42,181 nt of DNA from Deltaproteobacteria bacterium (GCA_020349945.1 CP070704.1:1695222-1737402), one strand, 5' to 3'; positions 16,115 to 24,861 are shown, counted from the stretch's first letter. The notes: generated by a model not told the origin, from the sequence alone. A program made the numbers and translations.

Positions 16115-16455
16115 GCGAGGTGGAAAAACTATATGAGATGCTCAAAAAGGCGCAGGAACCAAAAGGTTACTACTTTAACAGGGACAAACAGAGGGTCTTT
16201 GAACTCCTTGAGGCCCTTCTGGTAAATAAAAATCGTTATGGGTACATGTCCTGCCCATGCAGGCTAGCATCAGGAGACCGGGAAAAGGACAAAGACATCG
16301 TGTGCCCCTGCGTCTACAGGGCCCCTGACGTGGAAGCGTATGGGAGCTGCTATTGTAATCTTTATGTATCAAGGGCCTGGAACGAGGAGAAAATCCGTCA
16401 CGTGTATGTTCCTGAGAGGAGACCCCCGGAAAAATCCCCTCATAACCCTCACTGA
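16111..16455 (+). CDS. Ferredoxin-thioredoxin reductase catalytic subunit (FTRc-like)
   Basis: This 114-residue protein matches the catalytic beta subunit of ferredoxin-thioredoxin reductase, whose [4Fe-4S] cluster and adjacent disulfide pass electrons one at a time from ferredoxin to a thioredoxin-type protein. The cysteine pattern is diagnostic: MSCPCRLASG, VCPCVYR and GSCYCNLYVS. No variable subunit is present, as is usual in anaerobes. Its partner is almost certainly the glutaredoxin overlapping it by 4 bp. The short Pro-rich C-terminal tail is not conserved. Confidence 0.9.
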   Translation: MSEVEKLYEMLKKAQEPKGYYFNRDKQRVFELLEALLVNKNRYGYMSCPCRLASGDREKDKDIVCPCVYRAPDVEAYGSCYCNLYVSRAWNEEKIRHVYVPERRPPEKSPHNPH

Positions 16456-16497
16456 CTCATGGAGGTTACGTAAGTGCCAGGTCTTCACCTATCACTA

Positions 16498-17466
16498 TTA
16501 TCCCAAAATACTTCCCGAATCCAACCGGCTCCCCCTTATAAATTCCCGAGCTGCCAGCCTCCTTTTCCCAGGCGATTGAATCTCCCTGACAATGACGGAC
16601 CCTTTCCCGGTTTCTATCTTAAGACCTTTCTCGGTTAAACCCTTTATCCGACCTGGCGCTAAGGCCCTCTGTCTAGCATCAGCGAGGAAACAACCAAACA
16701 CCTTCAACATTTTTCCGTTCCAGTAGGTAAAGGCCCCTGGCCAGGGATCTAAACCCCTGATTAACCCACAGACACGTTCCCCAGGCAAGGACCAGTTTAT
16801 CAGGCCCTGATCCCTGGTTAGCTTTGGGGCATAGGTAGCGAGGAAATCATCCTGTTTTTTCTTTTCAATGGCGCCCTCAGACAACCCCTGGAGGGTGTTC
16901 ATAAGTAATCCAGGTGCCAAGCAAGAAAGCCTATCATGTAACTGACCTGCGGTTTCTCCTTTCAGGATATCCACCTCCTGTTGCATAAGGATTGGCCCAG
17001 TATCAAGGCCTTCATCCATACACATAGCTGTCAGCCCTGTCTTTTTCTCATTGTTGATAATAGCCCACTGAATGGGGGCTGAACCCCTGTACTTTGGTAA
17101 GAGAGAGGCATGGATGTTTATTCCTCCCCATCTGGCTGAGCTCAGTACCCTACCGGGAATTATCTGCCCAAAGGCAATAACAACGAGAAGGTCAGGTTTC
17201 ATGGGAACAAGGAGATCTAAAAAACCCTCATCTAACTTTCTTGGCTGAAGGATGGTAAGATTGTTTTCTCTGGCAAGAATCTTTACAGGAGGTGGTGTCA
17301 GTTTCTGACCCCTCCCCTTTGGTCTATCCGGCTGAGTAACTACGGAAAGGATATGATATCCCTCATCCATTAAGGCCCTTAATGTGGGAAGGGCGAACTG
17401 GGGTGTGCCCAGAAAGACTATCTTTGGCCTTGATGGAAATGAGACACGTGAAGTCTGGTCTCCCAT
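16498..17466 (-). CDS. fmt: Methionyl-tRNA formyltransferase
   Basis: This 322-residue enzyme transfers a formyl group from 10-formyl-THF to initiator Met-tRNA. It has IVFLGTPQFALPTLRAL at the start, VTQPDRPKGRGQ, the folate-site motif NIHASLLPKYRGSAPIQWA, and the C-terminal OB-fold with GLIRGLDPWPGAF. It starts 2 bp after the def stop, with AAGGG inside the def 3' end as ribosome site, so def and fmt are coupled. It converges with the FTR gene across 42 bp. Confidence 0.96.
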   Translation of the reverse strand: MGDQTSRVSFPSRPKIVFLGTPQFALPTLRALMDEGYHILSVVTQPDRPKGRGQKLTPPPVKILARENNLTILQPRKLDEGFLDLLVPMKPDLLVVIAFGQIIPGRVLSSARWGGINIHASLLPKYRGSAPIQWAIINNEKKTGLTAMCMDEGLDTGPILMQQEVDILKGETAGQLHDRLSCLAPGLLMNTLQGLSEGAIEKKKQDDFLATYAPKLTRDQGLINWSLPGERVCGLIRGLDPWPGAFTYWNGKMLKVFGCFLADARQRALAPGRIKGLTEKGLKIETGKGSVIVREIQSPGKRRLAAREFIRGSRLDSGSILG

Positions 17467-17468
17467 TA

Positions 17469-17966
17469 TTAACCCTTTTTCAATAACTTATCTATCTTTC
17501 TTCTATAGAGATTCCTCTTCAGATGGCTAACATGATCAAGTATGAGGGTACCATTAAGGTGGTCAATTTCATGCTGGATACAAATAGCGGTCAAACCTTC
17601 GGCATCAATATCAATGGGTTTACCACGCCTATCAAGGCCCCTCACCTTGAGATATTCTTCCCTGGTGATCTTGCCTTGAAAATCAGGTACGCTCAGGCAC
17701 CCCTCTTCAGATACTACCTTGCCTTCTGCCAGAACAATTGTTGGATTAATCAAAACCGTTAAATCCTTCTCCTTTTCCCTATAGGTTGTATCAAAGATAA
17801 TAATCCTTTTCGCTACCCCAACCTGATTTGCGGCCAGCCCTATCCCCCATGCTTCATACATCAATTTGCTCATATTGTTGATAAGCCTCTGAAGGCCCCC
17901 ATCGATACTGACGACCGGCTCTGCCTTCTTCTTCAAAATAGGATCTGGATATGTATGTATATTCAT
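17469..17966 (-). CDS. def: Peptide deformylase
   Basis: This 165-residue metalloenzyme removes the formyl group from new proteins. All three family motifs are present: GIGLAANQVG, EEGCLSVP with the metal Cys, and QHEIDHLNG with the two metal His and the catalytic Glu. It is the first gene of a def-fmt operon, so the formylation and deformylation steps are produced together. The ribosome site before ATG 17966 is weak. Confidence 0.97.
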   Translation of the reverse strand: MNIHTYPDPILKKKAEPVVSIDGGLQRLINNMSKLMYEAWGIGLAANQVGVAKRIIIFDTTYREKEKDLTVLINPTIVLAEGKVVSEEGCLSVPDFQGKITREEYLKVRGLDRRGKPIDIDAEGLTAICIQHEIDHLNGTLILDHVSHLKRNLYRRKIDKLLKKG

Positions 17967-18070
17967 GCCTGATGTGCCCTAACCTGTCTTTGCCCTTACC
18001 CGGACAATCTAGCCTCTTCCCTGTTAAAAATCAAGCTACTATAAGGAAGTGCAGGTAAACTACTTGTATC

Positions 18071-18099
18071 TTGACAACCATTCCCATTGAAACTATCCT
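18071..18099 (+). promoter_or_regulatory. Sigma-70 promoter of rsmG
   Basis: TTGACA (18071-18076), a 17-bp spacer and TATCCT (18094-18099). The perfect -35 coincides with the farthest possible TTG start of rsmG, which argues that translation begins downstream. Confidence 0.6.
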
Positions 18100-18163
18100 G
18101 CCAATTAGTTTCAAGACAATACATAAGGATCAAATCACCTTACTAAAGATATCTCAGGAAAAG

Positions 18164-18829
18164 TTGAAGAGCGGAGATCAGCAACTGCTAAGGGAAGGTG
18201 CCCGTGAATTTGGGGTTACGCTTTCAGAAAGACAGTTATACCTCTTTTCCCTTTTCCTGGAGGGGTTATGGTCATGGAACCGGCGAATGAATCTCACGGG
18301 CATATTAGAAAAAAGGGAGATGATCATAAGACTTCTTCTGGATTCCCTGGTAGCACTCCTCTATCTTCCCCCAGATGGCACACTACTTGACATAGGTTCA
18401 GGAGCTGGTATTCCCGGCTTACCAATCAAGATAGCGAGACCGGAATTTGATGTGCACCTTATCGAATCAAAGGCTAAAAAGGTGAGCTTCTTAAGGTATA
18501 TAATCAGAAAATTAGGCCTCAATGGTATTGATGCATATAGGGGTCGCGCAGAAAGGAGGGCTGACCTGCCGATGCTACTGCCTTTCTATGATATTGTTAC
18601 TGCCCGTGCCCTGGCACCCCTAAAAAAAATACTCACCATCTGTTCCGCCTATCTTGAACCAGGCAGCCTTTTGGTAACCTTCAAGGGGTCAAGGGTTGAC
18701 CAAGAGATTAAAGACAGTGAAGGATTAATGGAGGAATTACGTCTCAGGATTGGTAAGAAAATTCCCTATAGCCTCCCAGAGACAGGGGGAAAGAGATGCC
18801 TTCTTATCCTGGAAAAAGGAGCAGATTAG
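18164..18829 (+). CDS. rsmG: 16S rRNA (guanine527-N7)-methyltransferase RsmG
   Basis: This SAM-dependent enzyme methylates G527 of 16S rRNA. Visible are LWSWNRRMNLTGI, the SAM-binding LLDIGSGAGIPGLPI, the IESKAKKVSFLRYI helix, and VTARALAPLKKI. The frame is open back to TTG 18071, but that codon is the -35 of a good promoter. TTG 18164, with AGGA 4 nt upstream, gives 221 residues, normal for the family; the longer form would be 252. rsmG usually sits directly before parA; here it is about 12 kb away and beside yjbQ. Confidence 0.9.
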   Translation: MKSGDQQLLREGAREFGVTLSERQLYLFSLFLEGLWSWNRRMNLTGILEKREMIIRLLLDSLVALLYLPPDGTLLDIGSGAGIPGLPIKIARPEFDVHLIESKAKKVSFLRYIIRKLGLNGIDAYRGRAERRADLPMLLPFYDIVTARALAPLKKILTICSAYLEPGSLLVTFKGSRVDQEIKDSEGLMEELRLRIGKKIPYSLPETGGKRCLLILEKGAD

Positions 18830-18846
18830 CATGAGGAGACACCAGC

Positions 18847-19263
18847 ATGGCAGTTGTTACCAAACAATTTGAAATAGGAACGAAAGGTTTTAATGATGTC
18901 CATGATATCACCTCATTGGTGGCTGATTTTGTAAGAAAACTACCATTCCCTGAAGGATCCGTTGTCATATTTGTTCCTGGGTCCACCGCTGGGGTAACGA
19001 CTATTGAATTCGAATCAGGTGTTATTGAAGACTTGAAAGATGCCTTTGAAAGACTCATCCCCCAAGCCATAGAATACAGGCATAATCTAAGGTGGGGTGA
19101 TGGAAACGGCTTTTCTCATGTTAGATCAGCCATATGCAAGACCTCTCTAACCATACCCTTCGTGGCAAATAAGCTAGCTACCGGCACGTGGCAACAGATT
19201 GTCCTTGTGGATTTTGACAACAGGAAGAGGCAGAGAAGACTGGTCTTCCAAGCACTTGGCTAA
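18847..19263 (+). CDS. yjbQ: YjbQ/UPF0047 family protein
   Basis: This 138-residue protein is a clear YjbQ family member, often labelled secondary thiamine-phosphate synthase because overexpression complements thiE mutants; its native role is uncertain. The conserved core is VPGSTAGVTTIE, RHNLRWGDGNGFSHVRSA, TGTWQQIVLVDFD and RKRQRRLVFQ. The ordered His/Asp residues form a likely metal site. GAGGAG lies 8 nt before ATG 18847. It follows rsmG by 17 bp and is presumably cotranscribed. Confidence 0.93.
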   Translation: MAVVTKQFEIGTKGFNDVHDITSLVADFVRKLPFPEGSVVIFVPGSTAGVTTIEFESGVIEDLKDAFERLIPQAIEYRHNLRWGDGNGFSHVRSAICKTSLTIPFVANKLATGTWQQIVLVDFDNRKRQRRLVFQALG

Positions 19264-19348
19264 ACAACTCTTTTATGAGGATTTCGTTCCAGAGATGTTT
19301 TACTCTTTCAAGCAGGAATAGGGGTCTCTTTTAAGAGAGTGGAAGATT

Positions 19349-19567
19349 TTATCTCAGGCGGTAGGTGATGAGGCCATGCGCAGTATCGTAAGGGGAAACA
19401 CTAACCTGCACCCTGTCCCCAACTATTACCTTGATCTTGTTCTTCTTCATTCGACCGGAAAGTACACCAGTAACCTTAATTCCTTTGTCACACTCGATCT
19501 CCATAGTTCCTCCCCCTAACATCCGTGTGACCAAACCTTCCAAATGTATCAAGTCGTCTCTGCTCAA
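19349..19567 (-). CDS. infA: Translation initiation factor IF-1
   Basis: This 72-residue single OB-fold protein occupies the ribosomal A site during initiation. It has LEGLVTRMLGGGTMEIE, GRMKKNKIKVIVGDRV and GLITYRLR, as in IF-1. It starts at TTG 19567, with AGGGG a few bases upstream. It stands alone with its own promoter, not in the ribosomal protein cluster. The N terminus MSRDDLIHLEG differs slightly from the common MAKDD form. Confidence 0.96.
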   Translation of the reverse strand: MSRDDLIHLEGLVTRMLGGGTMEIECDKGIKVTGVLSGRMKKNKIKVIVGDRVQVSVSPYDTAHGLITYRLR

Positions 19568-19615
19568 TTTCCCCTCTTTTGGCGCATGCGGTAAGCCTTA
19601 TTAGAAAAACATTCT

Positions 19616-19644
19616 TTTATGACACAAAATACCTTTTATGTCAA
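19616..19644 (-). promoter_or_regulatory. Sigma-70 promoter of infA
   Basis: On the minus strand TTGACA (19644-19639), a 17-bp spacer and CATAAA (19621-19616). The start of transcription would be near 19609, about 40 nt before the TTG start. Confidence 0.65.
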
Positions 19645-19685
19645 TAGGTTAGCGAAGAATATTTTAGAATTGCGAAAATCAACCC

Positions 19686-19703
19686 TTTTAGTTTACACTA
19701 AAA
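19686..19703. repeat. Palindrome between divergent infA and mobA promoters
   Basis: TTTTAGT (19686-19692) and ACTAAAA (19697-19703) form a perfect 7-bp inverted repeat with a 4-bp spacer. It lies upstream of both -35 elements and is a possible operator. Confidence 0.4.
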
Positions 19704-19744
19704 AAGAGAAAATATCAAGCAAATCAACGGCCTACCTGTGTATT

Positions 19745-19773
19745 TTGACGAATAAAAGAGATTTGTGTATAAA
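19745..19773 (+). promoter_or_regulatory. Sigma-70 promoter of mobA
   Basis: TTGACG (19745-19750), a 17-bp spacer and TATAAA (19768-19773), about 30 bp before the mobA ATG. Confidence 0.7.
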
Positions 19774-19802
19774 CGCATTAACGAAGAAATGATAGGACTA
19801 TT

Positions 19803-20423
19803 ATGAAGGAAAAAGCTAAACGAAAGGAGCCATGCGACTCCGTTACAGGCGTAATATTGGCTGGTGGATCAAGCGAACGCTACGGTCAAAACAAGGCCCT
19901 TCTTGAGATCGACGGCATGCGACTGATCGAGATGGTGACGGAGAAAATGAAAAATATCTTTAAACGAGTCATCCTGGTCACCAATGAAAAGAAGGACTAC
20001 GAATATCTTGACATACCAATCGTGGAGGATCTCATCAAAGGATTAGGCCCCATAGGCGGTATATACTCGGGACTTATGAGTATATCCCACCAGGCGGGGT
20101 TTTTTGTTGCATGCGATATGCCATTTATTAACAGGCAGTTAGTTCGTTATATGGTGGATATAAAGGATAACCATGCAGCCGTGGTTCCCTCAGTGGCCAA
20201 TGAAATAGAACCTCTCCATGCTATCTATGCCCAATCCTGTCTGGGGCCTATCAGGGGTCTCATTGACTCTAAACGTTACCAGATCAGGCTTTTTTACGAC
20301 CAGATATCAGTTAGGTATGTCAATGAAGACGAGATCAGGAGATTTGGTTCCCCGAGCAGGGCCTTTCTCAATATCAACACAACCGAAGAACTTGCTAAGA
20401 TTCAATCTCTCATGAAGGCCTGA
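19803..20423 (+). CDS. mobA: Molybdenum cofactor guanylyltransferase MobA
   Basis: This 206-residue enzyme adds GMP from GTP to molybdopterin to make the dinucleotide cofactor used by DMSO-reductase-family enzymes. It has the nucleotidyltransferase start GVILAGGSSERYGQNKALL, IVEDLIKGLGPIGGIYSGL, FFVACDMPF and the NINTTEEL tail. TAGGA lies 6 nt before ATG 19803. The formate dehydrogenase at 29357 is an obvious client. It is cotranscribed with the WbqC-like gene. Confidence 0.94.
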   Translation: MKEKAKRKEPCDSVTGVILAGGSSERYGQNKALLEIDGMRLIEMVTEKMKNIFKRVILVTNEKKDYEYLDIPIVEDLIKGLGPIGGIYSGLMSISHQAGFFVACDMPFINRQLVRYMVDIKDNHAAVVPSVANEIEPLHAIYAQSCLGPIRGLIDSKRYQIRLFYDQISVRYVNEDEIRRFGSPSRAFLNINTTEELAKIQSLMKA

Positions 20424-20440
20424 GCTTGAAAAAGGCGGAA

Positions 20441-21139
20441 ATGATTGTATCTACCTACCAACCATTTTTTGCCCCATTTCCTGGATTCTTTTTGAAGGCC
20501 CATCTTTCTGACGCAATGGTTATTCTGGATGATGTTCAATTTCCTCAGAGGACAACGTGGATAACCAGAAATCGCTTTAAAAACGACCAGGGAACCTTGT
20601 GGATTACAATCCCTGTATGGAGAAAGGGGCTCGGCCTACAAAAAATCAGCGAGGTAACAATGTGCCCTGAAGGGAACTGGAGAAAAAAACACTTAGCCAG
20701 CCTAAAGACTTCCTATGCCAATGCCCCCTATTTCAGAGAGCATCTGGATTCTATTTCTGAGATCTTCTCAGAAAAATTTGAGAAACTCATAGATCTCAAT
20801 ATGAGTCTAATCCAGTACCTGAAAAAACATCTTATGATTGACACACCCCTAATCTTGCAATCTGGCTTGGGCATTAAAGGGAAAGGAAATGAACTCCTGA
20901 TTGCCATATGCCGTAAAATCGGCTCATCTGACTATCTGGCCCAGAGGTGCGCAGAAAAATATCTCGATCAGGAACTATTTTCTCGCGCGGGGATAAGGCT
21001 CAGCTTTTTTACCCCTCCCACTCCCGTCTATCCACAGCTCTGGGGCGAATTTATCCATAATCTCTCGGCCTTTGACCTTCTTTTTAACTGCGGCCCAAAA
21101 AGTCATGAAATCCTGTGTTTTAAACAAGATCGAAAATAA
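20441..21139 (+). CDS. WbqC-like family protein
   Basis: This 232-residue protein matches the WbqC-like family, found near O-antigen and aminosugar genes, whose biochemistry is not settled. Marks are STYQPFFAPFPGFF at the start, AMVILDDVQFPQRTTWITRN, ASLKTSYANAPYF and the C-terminal NLSAFDLLFNCGP. A TTG at 20426 is possible, but AAAGG lies 5 nt before ATG 20441. It starts 17 bp after mobA, although no link in function is evident. Confidence 0.87.
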   Translation: MIVSTYQPFFAPFPGFFLKAHLSDAMVILDDVQFPQRTTWITRNRFKNDQGTLWITIPVWRKGLGLQKISEVTMCPEGNWRKKHLASLKTSYANAPYFREHLDSISEIFSEKFEKLIDLNMSLIQYLKKHLMIDTPLILQSGLGIKGKGNELLIAICRKIGSSDYLAQRCAEKYLDQELFSRAGIRLSFFTPPTPVYPQLWGEFIHNLSAFDLLFNCGPKSHEILCFKQDRK

Positions 21140-21422
21140 CCTGGAGATAATTTGACAAGATTGGCTATAACCTCTTGCTTGGTTCTAATATCAGGTTTTG
21201 ACAGGATCTTTTAAAAGGGGTTTTTCCTTCTTCCTTTTTTGTAGTAAGTATTAAATACAAACTTCACTTTTATCATTTACATTTACTGAAGTCTGTTGTC
21301 GGTAAACTGGCTGGCGTCTTTTAATTTGTCCGATTAGTGAGATATGCCGCTTTAATAAGATTGTAAGTGGAGCTTAGCACAGCAGAGAATTCTGGGTGCA
21401 ATCTTTATCATTCGGTGTATGA

Positions 21423-22607
21423 CTATCTGAGCTCCTTTAACATTAACATTTTCTCTATAGCCCTTTGCACAAAGAAGACAGGAGCTCTATGTCTTATCCA
21501 CCTAAGATATTCTTTATAAGTTACCTTGTTTGTAGCAACATCAAGAAAGTGACCTAAAACATTTTTATCAGAGGCCATGAGTTTAAGGAACAATTTTGGG
21601 AATCTGTGCATAAGCTTGGCAAGAATTAATGAGTATTTTAGATTATACTCAAATTGCCTATAGCATTCATCATCATAAATCTTGAGAAAATCCTCCCTCC
21701 ATCCGTCATTATGTTGTAAGGCATTATGACAAACATCGGCTGCAATTTTTGCTGAAAGAATAGCATACGCTATCCCCTCACCGTGAAAGCTATCGACAAA
21801 ACCAGCAGCATCTCCAACAAGAATGATTCTATCCGTGACCTTCTTTCTTGGCACTCCACCCATTGGTATCCTGTGAGCATGAAATCTATATTGTCCGTGA
21901 AACCCTCTTTGCCTTAAGAAATTGGTCAGTATCCTTTTCGGATTACTTAGCTTATCCGCAATACCAGCAACACCTACACTAAAATATCCTTCATGGGGAA
22001 AAACCCAACCATATCCCATATTCGTAATCCCAAGGTGAATTTCAATGCTATTCAGTATATATTTGTCTATGTTCCTGTTATCCGCTGGGATTTCCGTAAC
22101 TAGTCCTACAGCATACTCACTTTTCTTGATTGCATCACGGATGTAATGAGAGGTAATCCCTTGGGAACCGTCAGCACCAATAACTAATTTAGCGCGAATG
22201 TGGACCTTGCTCGTGATTATATCAACATATTCATCTGATATTTGTAAATCCGTGACTTTTTCATTTTCTAAGAATTTCGCTCCAGCCTCTATTGCCTGTT
22301 GCACTAAAAAATAGTCAAACTTATAGCGTGTAACCAAGCCTGCTATTCTATGTGGCTTTAGTACCTCTATGCCCTCATTGCCAAATCTCACTCTAGCCCC
22401 ATAGATATCTCGTTCAATGAGTTCATCATCCACAGGAAAATCTAGATATGACATCGCTCGCTCTGATAATGCTCCTCCACATGCCTTATAACGGGGGAAT
22501 TGGCTCTTATCTACAAACAGTGTATCTAAATCCGACTTTGTACAATGATAGGCCGCCGTGGCTCCAGCAGGGCCTGCTCCAATTACGACAACATCATAAT
22601 TACGCAT
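21423..22607 (-). CDS. Geranylgeranyl reductase-family FAD oxidoreductase
   Basis: This 394-residue flavoprotein belongs to the geranylgeranyl reductase family, which saturates double bonds of prenyl chains in lipids or quinones. It has the FAD-binding VVVIGAGPAGATAA at the start, QFPRYKACGGALSERA typical of the group, LVIGADGS, and the second FAD motif ILVGDAAGFVDSFHGEGIAYA. There is no membrane segment. The gene is AT-richer than its neighbours, has a poor ribosome site and stands alone in a low-density patch. The UbiA domain at 9152 could share its lipid pathway; that is speculation. Confidence 0.88.
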   Translation of the reverse strand: MRNYDVVVIGAGPAGATAAYHCTKSDLDTLFVDKSQFPRYKACGGALSERAMSYLDFPVDDELIERDIYGARVRFGNEGIEVLKPHRIAGLVTRYKFDYFLVQQAIEAGAKFLENEKVTDLQISDEYVDIITSKVHIRAKLVIGADGSQGITSHYIRDAIKKSEYAVGLVTEIPADNRNIDKYILNSIEIHLGITNMGYGWVFPHEGYFSVGVAGIADKLSNPKRILTNFLRQRGFHGQYRFHAHRIPMGGVPRKKVTDRIILVGDAAGFVDSFHGEGIAYAILSAKIAADVCHNALQHNDGWREDFLKIYDDECYRQFEYNLKYSLILAKLMHRFPKLFLKLMASDKNVLGHFLDVATNKVTYKEYLRWIRHRAPVFFVQRAIEKMLMLKELR

Positions 22608-22816
22608 GATTTTTACTATTCTTATTTTATTGCTACCTGAACGCAGATAGTCCTACTAGAATAACTGTAAAGATCAATATTTCAAGAAAAGTTTTAACTC
22701 GAATAGAAAATTTTTCATTTCATGTAGTCTTAAACACTCCTGAATGTATAGATATACCCGTGTCAATCTTTGAATAGCCTATTAACTCTATTCAGCTAAG
22801 TGAAAAGTATCAGGAC

Positions 22817-22850
22817 ATAGGTTACCCAAATGTTGCAAGATATAGGTTAC
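22817..22850. repeat. Direct repeat ATAGGTTAC, possible IS end
   Basis: ATAGGTTAC occurs at 22817-22825 and 22842-22850. The first copy sits within CAGGACATAGGTTAC, which resembles terminal sequences of some DDE-type insertion sequences from memory. No matching second end was found. Confidence 0.3.
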
Positions 22851-22876
22851 TCGATCAATGGCTTCGTGTATGATAA

Positions 22877-23059
22877 TCACCTTAACAATTCTTTAGCTCT
22901 TTGTTTTCTATAGTAATATATGCCCTGCATCAGGATAGGGAGCATTACAAGATTGACTAACATCACAAACCAAGCCTTGCCGGAATGTAGTTTCTGAATA
23001 GACTGAATTGTAAGGGAAATTAATACATTGATCTTTCGTTTTTTTCTATTTTTATGCAT
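22877..23059 (-). CDS. Small putative membrane protein (doubtful)
   Basis: A 60-codon frame whose N terminus is strongly basic (MHKNRKKRK) and whose middle, about residues 30-48, is one hydrophobic segment (AWFVMLVNLVMLPILMQGI) followed by basic residues. AGGA lies too close to the ATG for a good ribosome site. Its shape could be a real single-pass protein, but no family is recognised. Confidence 0.3.
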   Translation of the reverse strand: MHKNRKKRKINVLISLTIQSIQKLHSGKAWFVMLVNLVMLPILMQGIYYYRKQRAKELLR

Positions 23060-23381
23060 ATCCTATTGGCTCAGCAAGTTTTCGGAAAAGAGGTTGTCAT
23101 CAAGGGGCCTTCTGAATGCTGGCATCGGACCAAAGCTATATTGGCTTTCTGATAATAGCCAAAGTATCAAGGCATAGATGAGCCGGCGAGTTCATTAATA
23201 GTTCGAACCTTATTCAAAAGGCTTACAATAGCATAAAAAGCATTTACGCCTTTATGCATGATTTGGCAGTTTCCCCACCACTCAAAATGATGCTGAATTA
23301 AGTGGATAGTACTATATTTTTTATTAGAATGGCCTTTACCATTCAACCAATCCAAGTATCTAAATCTCGTATCATTTTCTT

Positions 23382-24422
23382 ATGAATGAAAGCAAAAAGC
23401 TTCACATAGATGGCAGGTACGGGGAAGGAGGTGGTCAGATTCTCAGAACGGCCTTAACCCTGTCTGCTATCCTCAGGGCGCCTGTGCATATTGATCACAT
23501 CAGGGGTAATAGGGAAAAGCCAGGACTCAGGCCTCAACACCTGATGGCGGTAAATGCGCTGGCAACTATTACTGGGGCCAAGGTTGAAGGTGCGAAACTC
23601 GACTCACGTGAACTCCTCTTTGAGCCTGGAGAGATAAGGGGAGGAAAGTACTCCTTTCATATCGGGACTGCTGGTTCAACAGGATTAGTAATACAGGCCC
23701 TGATTCCCGTCTTGCTCTTCGGAAAGATCCCCTCTCAAATTGAGATCACGGGGGGTACCCATGTTCCATGGAGTCCACCTTTTCATTACCTTCAGGTCGT
23801 GTTTTTGCCTGCCCTTAAAAAGATGGGGGGAGCGGTTTCTTTAGAGATTGATACATGGGGGTGGTATCCCAAGGGAGGTGGCAAGGTTAAGGCCTTGATA
23901 AAAGACACGAAAGGCCTCGAGGCAATTCACCTTTCTAACCGAGGCAGGCTACTCAGTCTTCATATACTTTCCGCCATCTCCAACCTCCCTCTGACTATAG
24001 GTGAGAGACAGAGAGACCAGGCCTTAAAAAGGATTGAGTATCTAGGAATCCGCCCCAATACCTCGATTGAGAAGGCCCCATCTCCTGGTCAAGGGACATT
24101 TCTCTTTTTAGCCGCTCAATTTGAGGGAAGTATAGGGGGTTTTACCTCATTGGGCAAGAAAGGAAAGAGGGCCGAAGAGGTGGCTGATGATGCCTGCAGT
24201 CAGTTTATCGAATTCCTGGATTCCAAGGGGGTTATTGATATTCACCTTGCCGACCAGCTCGTTCCCTATATGGCCCTGGCCAAGGGACGCTCAACATTGA
24301 TAACTGAAAGCATAACTGAACATCTCCTGACAAATATCTGGGTTGTCGAGCAATTTCTCCCGCTCAGGTTCGATATAGAGGAAGAAACCGGAAACATAGG
24401 GGTAGATGGTATAGGATTTTAG
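23382..24422 (+). CDS. rtcA: RNA 3'-terminal phosphate cyclase RtcA
   Basis: This 346-residue enzyme converts RNA 3'-phosphates to 2',3'-cyclic phosphates using ATP through an adenylated histidine. Marks are IDGRYGEGGGQILRTAL, IRGNREKPGLRPQHL, GTAGSTGLVIQALIPVL, THVPWSPPFHY and the active-site stretch ITEHLLTNIWVV with the nucleophilic His. Length is normal. Neither the ligase rtcB nor the regulator rtcR is adjacent. The ribosome site is weak and the gene stands alone between the AT-rich patch and the thioesterase, with which it converges. Confidence 0.95.
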   Translation: MNESKKLHIDGRYGEGGGQILRTALTLSAILRAPVHIDHIRGNREKPGLRPQHLMAVNALATITGAKVEGAKLDSRELLFEPGEIRGGKYSFHIGTAGSTGLVIQALIPVLLFGKIPSQIEITGGTHVPWSPPFHYLQVVFLPALKKMGGAVSLEIDTWGWYPKGGGKVKALIKDTKGLEAIHLSNRGRLLSLHILSAISNLPLTIGERQRDQALKRIEYLGIRPNTSIEKAPSPGQGTFLFLAAQFEGSIGGFTSLGKKGKRAEEVADDACSQFIEFLDSKGVIDIHLADQLVPYMALAKGRSTLITESITEHLLTNIWVVEQFLPLRFDIEEETGNIGVDGIGF

Positions 24423-24435
24423 AGAGAGCAATTAT

Positions 24436-24861
24436 CTATCGGAGAAAAGGGAGTTTTTCTTCTTTTCTATATGCCAGGGCCTGACATGAGGCTATGAGGC
24501 TGTTGTTTTCTCCCTCAGTAACCCTTATCTCATACATAGCCGTCTTTCTCGACCGGTAGATCTCCTTGGATTCCGCCCTTAACACCCCTCTTTTTGTTGG
24601 GGGCTTATGATAGGTAACTGTTATATTCAGGGCAACAGCCACCGTACCATGGGTGTTACACGATATCTCAAAGGCCTCATCAATTAAGGAAAATATAGCC
24701 CCCCCATGGGTCATATCAAAAATATTGGCCATATCATCCCTAAGATCCATCTCCACCAGGGCATATCCGGGCTCTAATCTGAGCAACCTTAAACCCAGTT
24801 TCTTGGCATATGGTTCAGTGGCTACCCTTTGCAGAATGCCCTCTTTAACCCTATCATCCAT
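24436..24861 (-). CDS. PaaI-type hotdog thioesterase
   Basis: This 141-residue protein has the hotdog fold of the PaaI/YbgC acyl-CoA thioesterase group. The active-site region NIFDMTHGGAIFSLIDEAFE and ALNITVTYHKPP are clear. It would hydrolyse an acyl- or aryl-CoA in the cytoplasm; the substrate is unknown. It follows the phosphomannomutase gene by 27 bp and may be cotranscribed with it without a shared pathway. Confidence 0.88.
   Translation of the reverse strand: MDDRVKEGILQRVATEPYAKKLGLRLLRLEPGYALVEMDLRDDMANIFDMTHGGAIFSLIDEAFEISCNTHGTVAVALNITVTYHKPPTKRGVLRAESKEIYRSRKTAMYEIRVTEGENNSLIASCQALAYRKEEKLPFLR

Larger units (their letters stand above)
22608..23381. other. Low-density AT-rich region with possible IS debris
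   Basis: About 770 bp without a solid gene. It holds two short ATAGGTTAC repeats (22817-22850), a doubtful 60-codon frame (22877-23059, minus) and a 62-codon minus-strand frame (23167-23355, starting MDWLNGKGHSNKK) that I cannot assign. No intact transposase is present. It looks like a decayed insertion site. Confidence 0.45.
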
